This document shows, in pieces, positions 1 to 8,622 of a stretch of DNA of 64,000 nucleotides. The stretch covers positions 62,001-126,000 of the forward strand of contig CAIQJP010000161.1 in the NCBI GenBank assembly GCA_903872155.1, given 5' to 3'. The translations under genes were made by a program, and so were the position numbers. Within the stretch, counting starts at the first letter, position 1; each line of letters begins with the position of its first letter. Under the pieces are notes generated by a model that saw nothing but the letters and a program-made list of their open reading frames with translations, had not been told where the DNA came from and ran no database searches. Source of the stretch: an uncultured Actinomycetes bacterium. GTDB lineage: Bacteria > Actinomycetota > Acidimicrobiia > Acidimicrobiales > Ilumatobacteraceae.

Positions 1-159
1 TTTGAGGAAGGTCTCCAACCATGGGACCTCGCTGCGGGTCAATTAATCGCGGCTGAGGCTGGCGCCGTCGCTTCTAACTTTTCCGGAGGCCCCATCATTC
101 CATCGGAAGTCGTCGTGACGACACCTCGAATACATTCGTCACTCATCTCATCTTTATGA
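1..159 (+). CDS. Inositol monophosphatase family protein, C-terminal end (5' truncated)
   Basis: The frame is open from the first base and ends at a TGA, giving the last 52 residues. It contains the family's C-terminal signature Trp-Asp-Leu-Ala-Ala-Gly followed by EAGAVASNFSG; the Asp of this WD motif is a metal ligand in inositol-monophosphatase-like phosphatases. It is therefore probably the C-terminus of a SuhB/HisN/CysQ-like Mg-dependent phosphatase. Substrate cannot be decided because the N-terminal half lies outside the window. It ends 64 nt before the response-regulator gene on the same strand. Confidence 0.75.
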   Translation, partial: FEEGLQPWDLAAGQLIAAEAGAVASNFSGGPIIPSEVVVTTPRIHSSLISSL

Positions 160-223
160 GCTGAATTCAAAGAATCATCACACTTGTCCCCGCCGCAGGC
201 CTGTCATAGGGCAAGATGTAGGC

Positions 224-904
224 GTGGGAACAAGAATCCTTGCAGTTGAAGATGATGAACGAATTCGCGCCGCCGTCAAGTTGGCGCTCGAAGACGAAGG
301 CTGGACCGTCGACGAAGCTGCAAGTGGCGAAGAAGCTGCCATTTTGTTCCTGCGCCAACCAGCCGATGTCGTCCTCATTGACATCATGCTGCCCGGTATC
401 GACGGTTTTGAATTGTGTCGCACTATTCGTCGAGCCAGCGATGTTCCGATCGTCATGGTGACGGCTCGGGCCGACACTCATGATGTTGTCGCTGGACTTG
501 AAGCTGGAGCCGACGATTACCTCACCAAGCCATTTGCCCCCAAAGAACTCTCGGCAAGGATTCGAGCCTTATTGCGTCGAGCCCGGCCAGCTCACCCTGC
601 CCATCCAAAACTCGTATTCGGCGACCTTGAGATCATTCCCGATGAAGGCAAAGTTTTGCGCTCAGGTACCGAACTTCATTTGACGAAAACAGAATTCAGA
701 TTGTTGTGTGAACTCGCACAAAATCCCGGACGGGTTTTTAGTCGTGAACACCTGCTTGATCATGTTTGGGGTTATGGCTACTTTGGCGACGGACGTCTTG
801 TCGATGTTCACATCCGTCGACTTCGTACCAAAGTTGAAAGTGATTCTGCCAACCCACGTCATGTCGTGACAGTACGTGGCCTTGGTTACCGATTACAGGC
901 CTGA
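224..904 (+). CDS. mtrA: OmpR/PhoB-family response regulator, MtrA-like
   Basis: This is a DNA-binding response regulator of 226 aa, the usual length for the OmpR family. An N-terminal receiver domain (about 1-115) shows the acidic pair near D10/D11, the phospho-acceptor D53 (VLIDIMLP), T80 and K102. A C-terminal winged helix (about 130-226) ends in TVRGLGYRLQA. The winged-helix part (FSREHLLDHVWGY, RLVDVHIRRLRTKVE) resembles mycobacterial MtrA. The start is GTG at 224, with no clear Shine-Dalgarno sequence. The histidine kinase gene follows within a few bases and a GerMN lipoprotein gene comes third, which parallels the actinobacterial mtrA-mtrB-lpqB operon controlling cell-wall and division genes. 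The family assignment is firm; the MtrA orthology is inferred from sequence and context. Confidence 0.85.
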   Translation: MGTRILAVEDDERIRAAVKLALEDEGWTVDEAASGEEAAILFLRQPADVVLIDIMLPGIDGFELCRTIRRASDVPIVMVTARADTHDVVAGLEAGADDYLTKPFAPKELSARIRALLRRARPAHPAHPKLVFGDLEIIPDEGKVLRSGTELHLTKTEFRLLCELAQNPGRVFSREHLLDHVWGYGYFGDGRLVDVHIRRLRTKVESDSANPRHVVTVRGLGYRLQA

Positions 905-910
905 TACTTG

Positions 911-2377
911 GTGACAATCGAGCCAGACATGATCGAGTCGCCGGCACCAAAGGCTCGTTCCATGAGAACACCGGGAAAATCCCGCCGAAGGGGCATTCGC
1001 CCAATGGGATTGCGGGGTCGCATACTTTTGACTTTTGGCCTCGGAAGTTTGGCTTTGTCGCTTTTTCTGGCGCTGGCAACATTTAGTTTCACCCGTTCAA
1101 ATTTGGTCGACGAACGAACAGCTAGCGCTGTTGACCAAACGTATGCCAACGCTTCTCGTCTAGCAGTAGATCTCCGTTCAAATCCCACCAATATCCAAAC
1201 TGTGCTCGAAAGACTTGGGGCCGATCGTCCACTCGTTTATTTCCGAGGCACTTGGACGGGTAACGACGCGCGTTTTTCGTCGTCCGTCATCCCATCTTCA
1301 TTACTCAATGCCGTCTTACAAAAACGTCAACCAACAACAATGCGAATTGAAGTTGAAAACGAATTAGTACTCGCAGTTGGAGTCCCGATTGATTCAGTCG
1401 ATGCGGTCTATTTTGAATTTCCTTCTGTCGACGATGTGCGTTCAACATTGAACAGCGTCAATCTTGCTCTTATTCTCGCCGCCGGTATCACGACACTTCT
1501 TGGCATTGTTCTTGGAGCCATTGCTGCTTCACGAGCTGTGCGCCCACTCACTGCTGCGAGTCAAGCAGCACAAGCCATCGCAGGTGGAAGACTTGATACA
1601 CGTCTCGAGGAAACTGAAGACCCCGACCTTGCGGTTCTAACTTCTTCATTCAATGACATGGCAAGCGCATTGCAATTACGTGTTGAACGCGATACTCGCT
1701 TCACTTCCGATGTCAGTCATGAATTGCGATCTCCACTCATGACGCTCGCCGCTTCGGTCGAAGTCATGCAGGCACGGCGCGACGAGATGCCCGAACGCGC
1801 TCAGGCCGCACTCGATTTGCTCGTTGCCGATGTGTCTCGGTTTCAAGGACTCGTTGAGGACTTGCTTGAAATATCACGTTTTGATGCTGGCGGAATCCGA
1901 CTCAACGTTGATGAACTACTTGTTGGCGAATTTGTGCGTCAAGCAATCGCGATCAGCAGTGCCCCAGAGACACGAATTCTGGTTTCCGAAATAGCTGAAG
2001 AAATGATTATCAAAGGAGACCGCCGCCGCCTGGCTCGAGTCGTTGCCAACTTGATTGACAATGGCAGAGCTTACGGCGGAGGGGAACTTGAGATATCGGT
2101 TTTTGTTCCCGATGACGAAGATCCACCATCGCAAATTTGGATCACCGTTGAAGATCATGGACCTGGCGTTCCCCATGATGAACGAGATCTCATTTTTGAA
2201 CGTTTTGCTCGTGGGTCAATTGCTGGACGTCGTAGTGGATCAGAAGGTGCCGGTCTCGGCCTCGCTCTGGTTGATGAACACATCAAACTGCATCAAGGAC
2301 GAGTGTGGGTTGAGGATCGCCTTGATGGTCTTGACGGCGCCTGCTTCATTATCGAATTACCTGCGGAGCGGGTGTAA
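911..2377 (+). CDS. mtrB: Membrane sensor histidine kinase, MtrB-like
   Basis: This is the sensor kinase partner of the upstream regulator. It has two transmembrane segments (about 37-61 and 184-208) flanking a small extracytoplasmic domain. These are followed by a HAMP linker, a HisKA domain with the phospho-acceptor His in DVSHELRSPL (about residue 270), and an HATPase domain with N box (NLIDNG), G1 box (DHGPGVP) and G2 box (GAGLGLALVDEH). About 488 aa. The start could be TTG 908 or GTG 911; GTG is preferred. It sits 6 nt after the regulator and 2 nt before the lipoprotein gene, so the three genes are surely co-transcribed. The signal sensed is unknown; in mycobacteria MtrB localises to septa. 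Confidence 0.85.
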   Translation: MTIEPDMIESPAPKARSMRTPGKSRRRGIRPMGLRGRILLTFGLGSLALSLFLALATFSFTRSNLVDERTASAVDQTYANASRLAVDLRSNPTNIQTVLERLGADRPLVYFRGTWTGNDARFSSSVIPSSLLNAVLQKRQPTTMRIEVENELVLAVGVPIDSVDAVYFEFPSVDDVRSTLNSVNLALILAAGITTLLGIVLGAIAASRAVRPLTAASQAAQAIAGGRLDTRLEETEDPDLAVLTSSFNDMASALQLRVERDTRFTSDVSHELRSPLMTLAASVEVMQARRDEMPERAQAALDLLVADVSRFQGLVEDLLEISRFDAGGIRLNVDELLVGEFVRQAIAISSAPETRILVSEIAEEMIIKGDRRRLARVVANLIDNGRAYGGGELEISVFVPDDEDPPSQIWITVEDHGPGVPHDERDLIFERFARGSIAGRRSGSEGAGLGLALVDEHIKLHQGRVWVEDRLDGLDGACFIIELPAERV

Positions 2378-2379
2378 CG

Positions 2380-3009
2380 ATGAATCATCCAAAGTTCAAG
2401 GTCGTTGGCAAATTTATTGCGCCTGCTCTTTTCATCGCAGTCATGACCGGCTGCTCATTCGGTCCCGAGGGTCAACCGCGAATGATTCCTGAATCTCAGC
2501 AACAGAAATTGAATGAGACGACTTCGTCGAATGAGGTTGGTGTTGGGTTTGGACGCATCTACCTTCAAAGATCTGAGAGTACTGGTGGTTCTGTGCTCAC
2601 AGGAGTGCAGCGCAATATTTCCAGTGATCCATTAGACATCGTTCAAGTGATGCTCAGCGGACCCACCAAGGCCGAACAAGATGCTGGACTCCGAAGTGCA
2701 ATTCCCGCATCCACTGAAGTGTTATCAGCCCGTTATGTCGCTATTGATTTGGTGAAGGTTGATCTCACCGACAAAATCTTTAAAGCGACTGGCGATGATC
2801 TCGTCTCTTCGATTGCCCAAATTGTTCTCACTTTGTGTGATATCTCCGGCATTGAGCGAGTCATCATTGTCGTCAATGGAGAAGTCAACGAATGGCCCAA
2901 AGGTGATGGATCGCTGACGTCGCAACCTTTAACGGCATTTGACTTTCCAGGTCGTGCTGTGAGCAGTCAGCCGGCTTTCCCCGCCATCGTGAACACGCTG
3001 AGCGAATAA
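2380..3009 (+). CDS. GerMN-domain lipoprotein, short LpqB-like
   Basis: A lipoprotein of 209 aa with a signal peptide ending in the lipobox VMTGC (Cys25). A GerMN-type domain spans about residues 70-185 (IVQVMLSGPT, LTDKIFKATG, ISGIERVIIVVNGE). In actinobacteria the third gene of the mtrAB operon encodes LpqB, a GerMN plus beta-propeller lipoprotein of nearly 600 aa that modulates MtrB. Here only the GerMN part is present, so this is a short form. It starts 2 nt after the kinase stop and faces the convergent pfkA gene 14 nt away with no visible hairpin terminator. The position suggests an envelope accessory factor of the two-component system; the interaction is inferred. Confidence 0.75.
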   Translation: MNHPKFKVVGKFIAPALFIAVMTGCSFGPEGQPRMIPESQQQKLNETTSSNEVGVGFGRIYLQRSESTGGSVLTGVQRNISSDPLDIVQVMLSGPTKAEQDAGLRSAIPASTEVLSARYVAIDLVKVDLTDKIFKATGDDLVSSIAQIVLTLCDISGIERVIIVVNGEVNEWPKGDGSLTSQPLTAFDFPGRAVSSQPAFPAIVNTLSE

Positions 3010-3023
3010 CTGATTTCTCCGCA

Positions 3024-4058
3024 TTAGCCAAAGAAAACCGAACCGATTTCGTGAAAGAGATTCTTGTCAATCGGCCGCTTTTTGTTGACAACTTCACTCA
3101 ACGGGACCGTCGTGACCTGAGACGAACGCAATGCGACCATATGGCCAACTGCACCATTGTGCAGCGCGTCAACAGCTGCAAGACCAAAACGTGTTGAGAG
3201 AATTCGATCGTATGCTGTCGGCGTACCACCTCGCTGCACGTGACCAATTTGTACGACGCGCGATTCATAGCCAGTTCGAGTTTCAATTTCTTGAGCGATC
3301 GTCGCACAAATTCCGCCGTATCGTGGTCGACCAATCTGATCGTGCTCATATTCAGGCAACTTCATCGTTCCCGGTATTGGCTGAGCACCTTCGGCAACTA
3401 CCACAATTGATGCGTAACGCCCTCCCTGATGGCGATTAGCGACTTGTTCGCACACTTTGCTGATGTCAAAGGGTTCTTCTGGAACCAAAATCACCGTTGC
3501 TCCACCTGCAATACCGGCATACAAAGCGATCCAGCCAGTGTCTCGGCCCATGAGTTCAACGACCATCACTCGGTCATGGCTTTCGGCAGTTGTATGCAAG
3601 CGATCAATCGCATCAGTTGCGATTTGCACCGCGGTATGAAACCCAAATGTGAGATCGGTTCCATAAACATCGTTGTCAATCGTTTTTGGTACTCCGATGA
3701 TAGGTAGTGAAGTTTGCTCAAAAATCAATGATGCGACGGTCAATGACCCATTGCCGCCAATGACAATGAGTCCGTCAAGCTTTTGTTCGGCAAAACATTT
3801 CCGAACTAGATCAACACCATTGGCCATGTCATATGGGCTACCGCGGCGAGTGCCCAAGATCGTTCCCCCTCGCGGCAAGAGTCCTCGAACATCGGATTCT
3901 TGCAATGAAACGTAACGTTGCTCCATGACACCATCCCACGAATCGAGGAATCCTAAGAATTCGTCGTGATAGGTGGCAATACCTTTGCGGACCACCGCTC
4001 GGATGACTGCGTTCAATCCTGGGCAATCCCCTCCGCCTGTCATGATTCCGATGCGCAT
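3024..4058 (-). CDS. pfkA: 6-phosphofructokinase, group III type
   Basis: Phosphorylates fructose 6-phosphate to fructose 1,6-bisphosphate, the committed step of glycolysis. 344 aa, full length. Visible motifs are the N-terminal GIMTGGGDCPGLNAVIR, the nucleotide/PPi loop GGNGS (101-105), the catalytic PKTIDND (124-130) and MGRDTGWIA. Gly104 is the residue usually linked to ATP use, while Lys125 is typical of PPi-dependent and group III enzymes. Asn103 replaces the Asp that commonly helps bind Mg-nucleotide, so the phosphoryl donor is not certain. A TAGGCT box lies 6 nt upstream of the ATG, fitting a leaderless transcript. It is divergent from the small membrane protein gene at 4090. Confidence 0.9.
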   Translation of the reverse strand: MRIGIMTGGGDCPGLNAVIRAVVRKGIATYHDEFLGFLDSWDGVMEQRYVSLQESDVRGLLPRGGTILGTRRGSPYDMANGVDLVRKCFAEQKLDGLIVIGGNGSLTVASLIFEQTSLPIIGVPKTIDNDVYGTDLTFGFHTAVQIATDAIDRLHTTAESHDRVMVVELMGRDTGWIALYAGIAGGATVILVPEEPFDISKVCEQVANRHQGGRYASIVVVAEGAQPIPGTMKLPEYEHDQIGRPRYGGICATIAQEIETRTGYESRVVQIGHVQRGGTPTAYDRILSTRFGLAAVDALHNGAVGHMVALRSSQVTTVPLSEVVNKKRPIDKNLFHEIGSVFFG

Positions 4059-4089
4059 CTCCTCAGCCTAGGCATGAAACAATGAAGGG

Positions 4090-4461
4090 ATGGCTTGGGA
4101 CTCGACAAGAACTGTGAACTGGGGACGCCTGACGCGCGAGTGGGTTGTTTACGCGGTAGTGATGTCAGCGGTGTTTGTGATTTTTCTCCGCGACAATGTG
4201 TCAGCTGGATCGGTCGCTGGCCTTGCTGCCTCATTCCCGATGTATCTCATCTTTGGTGGCGCGCTCGCCAAAATGGGCTACCAACGCAAAACACTGAGCG
4301 ATCTCCGCCGCGAAACTCCGGTGCGTAGACCCCGAGCAAGTCGACGTTCAACCAGCACCACATCGACCAGTTCTACACCAACGAGAGTTCGGCCCGCGCC
4401 GACGAGTCGCACTTCGACGGGTCCATCGCAACATCGTTCGAATAAGCGCAAAAAGCGATAA
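4090..4461 (+). CDS. Small membrane protein with basic Ser/Thr/Arg-rich tail
   Basis: I do not recognise this 123-aa protein. It has two predicted membrane helices (about 18-35 and 43-65). These are followed by a hydrophilic tail (70-123) rich in Arg, Ser, Thr and Pro that ends KRKKR and is likely cytoplasmic and disordered. The gene ends 2 nt before the glycerol kinase start, so the two are probably co-transcribed. The coding frame is credible because it fills the gap between pfkA and glpK without overlap and has a coherent membrane profile. No function can be proposed. Confidence 0.6.
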   Translation: MAWDSTRTVNWGRLTREWVVYAVVMSAVFVIFLRDNVSAGSVAGLAASFPMYLIFGGALAKMGYQRKTLSDLRRETPVRRPRASRRSTSTTSTSSTPTRVRPAPTSRTSTGPSQHRSNKRKKR

Positions 4462-4463
4462 CA

Positions 4464-5984
4464 ATGAGTGGCTCGCCATACGTCATGGCCATCGATGCCG
4501 GCACGACCGGTGTGCGATGCCGAGCAGTATTCGTTAATGGTCAAGAAACCGTCGCCGCGTATCGCGAATTTACGCAACACTTCCCACAACCAGGCTGGGT
4601 TGAACACGATGCGGAAGAAATCTGGCGCGCAGTCGTCGAAACCTTCAATGAAGTCGTCAGCAAAATTGGAGTTCCTGTCGCAATCGGAATCACCAATCAG
4701 CGAGAGACTGTCGTTGCATGGAATCGCGCGACGGGCGAGGTCTACGGCCGAGCAATCGTGTGGCAAGATCGTCGTACCGCCCCGATGTGTGAGCAACTCA
4801 CCGACGACGGCCATTTAGAAACTGTCCGGTCAATCACTGGTCTCGTTCTCGACCCATATTTTTCCGGCACAAAAATGGCGTGGATGCTTGACCACGGGGT
4901 CCCGGCTTCGGCTGATTTGGCCCTTGCCACGGTTGACAGTTGGATTCTTTGGAAATTGACGCACGGCCAGGTATTCGCAACTGATCCCTCAAATGCCAGC
5001 CGCACAATGTTGTTTGATATTCGCTCGTTGGAGTGGAGTTCAACGATGAGCGAACTACTTGGCGTACCTGTACATTTTCTTCCCGAGGTTCTCCCATCAA
5101 GCGGTCGCTTCGGAACGACCGCCTCACCCGAACTGCCATTGGGGATTCCGATTTCTGGAATAGCTGGCGATCAACAATCGGCACTTTTTGGACAAACTTG
5201 TTTTGCAACGGGAATGGCCAAAAATACGTACGGCACGGGCAGTTTCATCTTGATGAATGTTGGTTCACAATGCCCCGAACCAACACCAGGACTGCTCACC
5301 ACAGTTGCATGGAGCATTTCTCACCCCGATGGCACGATCACGACGACCTATGCACTTGAAGGCGCGATCTTTGTGACCGGCGCAGCAGTTCAATGGCTGC
5401 GAGATGGTCTCGGAATCATTTCTTCGTCGTCCGACATTGGACCGCTCGCCGAATCAGTGAGCGATAACGGTGGTGTTTACTTAGTTCCGGCATTCACCGG
5501 TCTCGGAAGCCCGTGGTGGGATCCATATGCTCGTGGGACACTCATTGGCATCACTCGTGGAACAAATCGTGCCCACATTGCGCGAGCTGTCGTTGAAGCC
5601 ATGGCTCTGCAAACACGAGACGCAGTTGAGGCAATGCAGTCGGCCAGCGGCACTCATCTTGCCGAATTACGCGTTGACGGTGGAGCCTCAGTGATGAATC
5701 TCCTGCTCGAGTTACAAGCCGATCAACTCGGTATCACGGTTCGTCGACCAGTTGATCAAGAAACGACGGCTATCGGAGCTGCTTTTCTTGCGGGACTCGC
5801 CGAGAATATTTGGCCGTCACTTGATGCGCTCAGCGAACGTTGGGTGTCTGACATCGTTGTCACCCCGCATGAACCAGAGTCAATTGAAAGAATTTTCGCT
5901 GATGCACTGCATTCAACTTGGCTCAACGCAGTGTCCCGATCACGCGATTGGGCTGACCATGAGCAATCGACAACTATCGAATAG
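4464..5984 (+). CDS. glpK: Glycerol kinase
   Basis: Phosphorylates glycerol to sn-glycerol 3-phosphate with ATP in the cytoplasm. 506 aa, the normal length for the FGGY family. Motifs include the N-terminal phosphate loop AIDAGTTGVRCR, the GlpK segment GITNQRETVVAWNR with IVWQDRRT, the central GIAGDQQSALFGQ, and the ADP-binding region KNTYGTGSFILMN. The C-terminal RVDGGASVMNLLLELQAD is also typical. It starts 2 nt after the small membrane protein gene. Its stop faces the ACT-domain gene on the other strand only 7 nt away, so any transcription stop must lie within coding sequence. No glycerol facilitator gene is adjacent. Confidence 0.93.
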   Translation: MSGSPYVMAIDAGTTGVRCRAVFVNGQETVAAYREFTQHFPQPGWVEHDAEEIWRAVVETFNEVVSKIGVPVAIGITNQRETVVAWNRATGEVYGRAIVWQDRRTAPMCEQLTDDGHLETVRSITGLVLDPYFSGTKMAWMLDHGVPASADLALATVDSWILWKLTHGQVFATDPSNASRTMLFDIRSLEWSSTMSELLGVPVHFLPEVLPSSGRFGTTASPELPLGIPISGIAGDQQSALFGQTCFATGMAKNTYGTGSFILMNVGSQCPEPTPGLLTTVAWSISHPDGTITTTYALEGAIFVTGAAVQWLRDGLGIISSSSDIGPLAESVSDNGGVYLVPAFTGLGSPWWDPYARGTLIGITRGTNRAHIARAVVEAMALQTRDAVEAMQSASGTHLAELRVDGGASVMNLLLELQADQLGITVRRPVDQETTAIGAAFLAGLAENIWPSLDALSERWVSDIVVTPHEPESIERIFADALHSTWLNAVSRSRDWADHEQSTTIE

Positions 5985-5991
5985 CTATTGA

Positions 5992-6663
5992 CTAACTACT
6001 CGCTAACGCAGAACTCACGATCCGAGCAATCAAGGTGAGATGTTGGCGTTCACGCAATCGAAATGCTCCGCGTTGACGGCCAACAACGATTGCCGCGTCT
6101 AATAGGTCAAGCGGTGCCCATGCCACATCAGCGGGCGTATGTTCATGTTGAGCATCACTCGCAAGATGACTAATGCCGCCCAAGAATGCCATTACCCATG
6201 GCAAGTCAGGGACGTCTCCCGAAACGGCGAGCGGTGATTGCGCACCGTTCGGCACAACTGTGCACCAATCCGCTTCAAGCATGTCACGAACCAATTCGCA
6301 GGTCGCCTCAGTTCGCTCATCGTGAGGAGTCTCCATGATGCGCGCTGCAGTGTCGAGCGCCAAAACACTTTGATCTGGCCGATCCTGCGCAACTCGGTGC
6401 ACGTCTTCAACAGCAACACCTTCCACTTGACTCACGCAACTGATCAGCTTTTCGAGGTTCAGTTCTTCATGACGCGCTTCATCATTTGGAGTCGACCCTT
6501 GTGTCGGTAATGCCACAATTAATTCGTCGATTGCCATGCCAGCACCACGTTCAAGGATTTCAATTCCGATCACGTCACCATCGGCCTGCCCAATTGCGGC
6601 GGCCACTCGACCGAGTGTTCCTGGAATATCAGGAAGCCACAGACGTAAGACGTAAGTTTGCAC
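5992..6663 (-). CDS. ACT-domain protein with GAF-like C-terminal region
   Basis: A 223-aa cytoplasmic protein. Residues 1-55 form an ACT domain (YVLRLWLPDIPGTLGRVAAAIGQ, then VIGIEILERG), a small-molecule-binding regulatory fold that commonly senses amino acids. The remainder, about 95-223, resembles a degenerate GAF-like module (AWAPLDLLDAAIVVGRQRGAF and a terminal helix). No catalytic domain is present, so a regulatory role is more likely than an enzymatic one. It is the last gene of a seven-gene minus-strand operon with the ROK kinase 41 nt upstream. The GAF assignment is tentative. Confidence 0.65.
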   Translation of the reverse strand: MQTYVLRLWLPDIPGTLGRVAAAIGQADGDVIGIEILERGAGMAIDELIVALPTQGSTPNDEARHEELNLEKLISCVSQVEGVAVEDVHRVAQDRPDQSVLALDTAARIMETPHDERTEATCELVRDMLEADWCTVVPNGAQSPLAVSGDVPDLPWVMAFLGGISHLASDAQHEHTPADVAWAPLDLLDAAIVVGRQRGAFRLRERQHLTLIARIVSSALASS

Positions 6664-6704
6664 GCCTTGACACTAACCAGTCAGATGGCACCGTGCCGTG
6701 AACA

Positions 6705-7652
6705 TTAGATGTCTGAAATGTGCGCGTATTCGGGCAACAGGGCCGCCCCAATTGCACCGGCTTGTTCGGCAAATTTCGCAAGTACAAGTTTTGGGTGGGG
6801 TCGCAACTCGGGCGAATACAGCAATTCTCCAAACCAGTGTTGAATCGGTCGAAGAAATAAATCTCCCGATCCTGCTAGTCCTCCGCCAATCACCAACATT
6901 GATGGATCAAGCAGATTGGTGAGGTTTGACAGTCCGAGAGCCACCCACCGCGCAAACTCATCGACAATCGCCAAGGCTTCATCGTCACCCCGAAGTGCGG
7001 CTTCGCGAATATGCTCACCACGAATGTGCGCAATACCACCGGCCAAAGTTTGGACCATCTGGGCTTGTCCGCGTTCGGCCGCCAACGTACCGAGGTACGC
7101 CAAGCCATTACCCGATGCGTATCGTTCCCAACAGCCCCGTTGTCCGCACACGCATTTGGGACCCGCAGGATCAACGACCATGTGTCCAATTTCGCCAGCA
7201 AAACCATTCGTACCGCGCACCAAACGTCCACCAGAGACAAGTCCACCACCAATGCCCGTCCCGAGTGTCACGACAACGACATCGTCAAATCCTTGAGCCG
7301 CTCCAACTGACCATTCGGCCACCGCAGCACACGTCGCATCATTTTCAATCGCAATGTCACAGAGCAAAACTTCCCGCAAAATTGGGCCGACGGCAAAATC
7401 AGCAATATCGACCAAATTGGGAGCTGCCCGCAATACACCTTGTCTGGTCACGAGCCCAGGGACTCCGATACCTACCGAATCAACCTCGCCCAGTTCACGA
7501 ACAATCGAAACAAGGGTGTCAATAATTTGGTCGGCACCCTTTGGTGTATCACGGCGAACCTCATCAACAATTTTCCCGTTTTGCCAGACAACACCAAGGC
7601 ACTTGGTTCCACCGACATCAATCCCGGCGCGACGTCCGTTCGCTATAGGCAT
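6705..7652 (-). CDS. ROK-family sugar kinase (glucokinase-like)
   Basis: A 315-aa ROK kinase, probably ATP- or polyphosphate-dependent glucokinase. The N-terminal phosphate loop GIDVGGTKCLGVV and a second nucleotide loop (VVTLGTGIGGGLVSGG) are clear. The ROK zinc site follows as EIGHMVVD and CVCGQRGCWERYASG (the CxCGxxGCxE pattern), with E/H residues typical of glucose-phosphorylating members. It follows the SRPBCC gene by 10 nt in the same operon. Actinobacteria often place such a glucokinase beside a polyketide-cyclase-like gene and a PimB-like mannosyltransferase, as here. Substrate is inferred. Confidence 0.85.
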   Translation of the reverse strand: MPIANGRRAGIDVGGTKCLGVVWQNGKIVDEVRRDTPKGADQIIDTLVSIVRELGEVDSVGIGVPGLVTRQGVLRAAPNLVDIADFAVGPILREVLLCDIAIENDATCAAVAEWSVGAAQGFDDVVVVTLGTGIGGGLVSGGRLVRGTNGFAGEIGHMVVDPAGPKCVCGQRGCWERYASGNGLAYLGTLAAERGQAQMVQTLAGGIAHIRGEHIREAALRGDDEALAIVDEFARWVALGLSNLTNLLDPSMLVIGGGLAGSGDLFLRPIQHWFGELLYSPELRPHPKLVLAKFAEQAGAIGAALLPEYAHISDI

Positions 7653-7662
7653 AACTTTGCCT

Positions 7663-8103
7663 TCACCGATTGGATTCTGCTTGAACCTTCAACTCTTTCA
7701 CAGTGTTGAGAATCCGAACTTCAGCTCGACGCTTCACGAAACCGGGAAGCGGCACAACAAGTTCAATCGACAAGTTGTAGGTGAGAACGACACCACCTGA
7801 ATTATCTGGCGAGAACATGTAGGCACCATCAACCGCCCGCATAATGTCACCTGACACCATGTGCCACGACAAACGAGCAGGAGCGGCGCTGTAGTCGTAC
7901 GACAAGGTGTAATGCGTGCTTCGACCAAGTGCCGACGTACGGAATTCAACTTGGGTGGCACGTCCCTGATCGTCGCGCGTCAGCACAACTGCAGATTTCA
8001 CATCTTTGGCCCATTCGGGGTAACGCTCAAAATCTGTTGCAATCGCCCAACAACTTTCGTGGGGAGCCTGAATGGTGATCGTCAATGACGCGGTGTCAGC
8101 CAT
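7663..8103 (-). CDS. SRPBCC / polyketide-cyclase-like protein
   Basis: A 146-aa START/Bet v1-like protein with the usual opening SLTITIQAPHESCWAIATDFERYPEWAKDVKSA and a beta-rich middle ending in a long C-terminal helix (FVKRRAEVRILNTVKELKVQ). Such proteins bind hydrophobic ligands in a central cavity. In actinobacteria they recur next to a ROK glucokinase and a mannosyltransferase, but their ligand is not established. Spacing is 9 nt from the membrane protein upstream and 10 nt to the kinase downstream, so it is inside the operon. No catalytic residues can be named. Confidence 0.75.
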   Translation of the reverse strand: MADTASLTITIQAPHESCWAIATDFERYPEWAKDVKSAVVLTRDDQGRATQVEFRTSALGRSTHYTLSYDYSAAPARLSWHMVSGDIMRAVDGAYMFSPDNSGGVVLTYNLSIELVVPLPGFVKRRAEVRILNTVKELKVQAESNR

Positions 8104-8112
8104 GACTATGTT

Positions 8113-8622
8113 CTAGCCGATCTGACGGTCATCGGGGTGGCTCTCGGCTGGGGAAGAGTCACCTTTCAGCCGGCGAGCCCCGAAAGATCCGTAGGTTGCT
8201 GCCCACAATCCGTTCAATCCGAGACCCAAGATCGGGACCAGAACTCCAAAGGCCAACGTCGACCCACGACTCGAATTCTGCGCTCCCTCTTGCAAAGTAC
8301 TCGGACGAGCAATCGCCGTTGCGATGGCAATCACACTTTGCGCGGCCAAGCATGAGTGCATCACGATTTTAACTTTCCTGGGAATAGCACGCCCCAATAA
8401 GAAGTACATCTCGGCAACAGATATTTCGAGTTCGCGACTTTTTTGTACCGCAGTCCAATAGCCCCAAAGAAATGCGGCGATACCAATCGTAAATAACGAG
8501 AGCGCGACGATGACCCCTTGAGTCTTGGCGAAACCGTCAAAAACAATTGCCGCAACGATGGCCGACACACCAAACACCGCTGTTGCCAAAACATTAAATC
8601 GCAAAATATTTTTACCGCTCAC
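8113..8622 (-). CDS. Four-helix integral membrane protein, unknown function
   Basis: A 169-aa protein with about four hydrophobic segments (roughly 8-28, 34-55, 86-104 and 120-142). It has a charged loop (QKSRELEISVAEMYFL) and a short acidic C-terminus. I do not recognise a family. Its ATG overlaps the stop of the glycosyltransferase gene by 4 nt (ATGA), implying translational coupling and a possible membrane-partner role for that enzyme, which is inference only. Confidence 0.65.
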   Translation of the reverse strand: MSGKNILRFNVLATAVFGVSAIVAAIVFDGFAKTQGVIVALSLFTIGIAAFLWGYWTAVQKSRELEISVAEMYFLLGRAIPRKVKIVMHSCLAAQSVIAIATAIARPSTLQEGAQNSSRGSTLAFGVLVPILGLGLNGLWAATYGSFGARRLKGDSSPAESHPDDRQIG

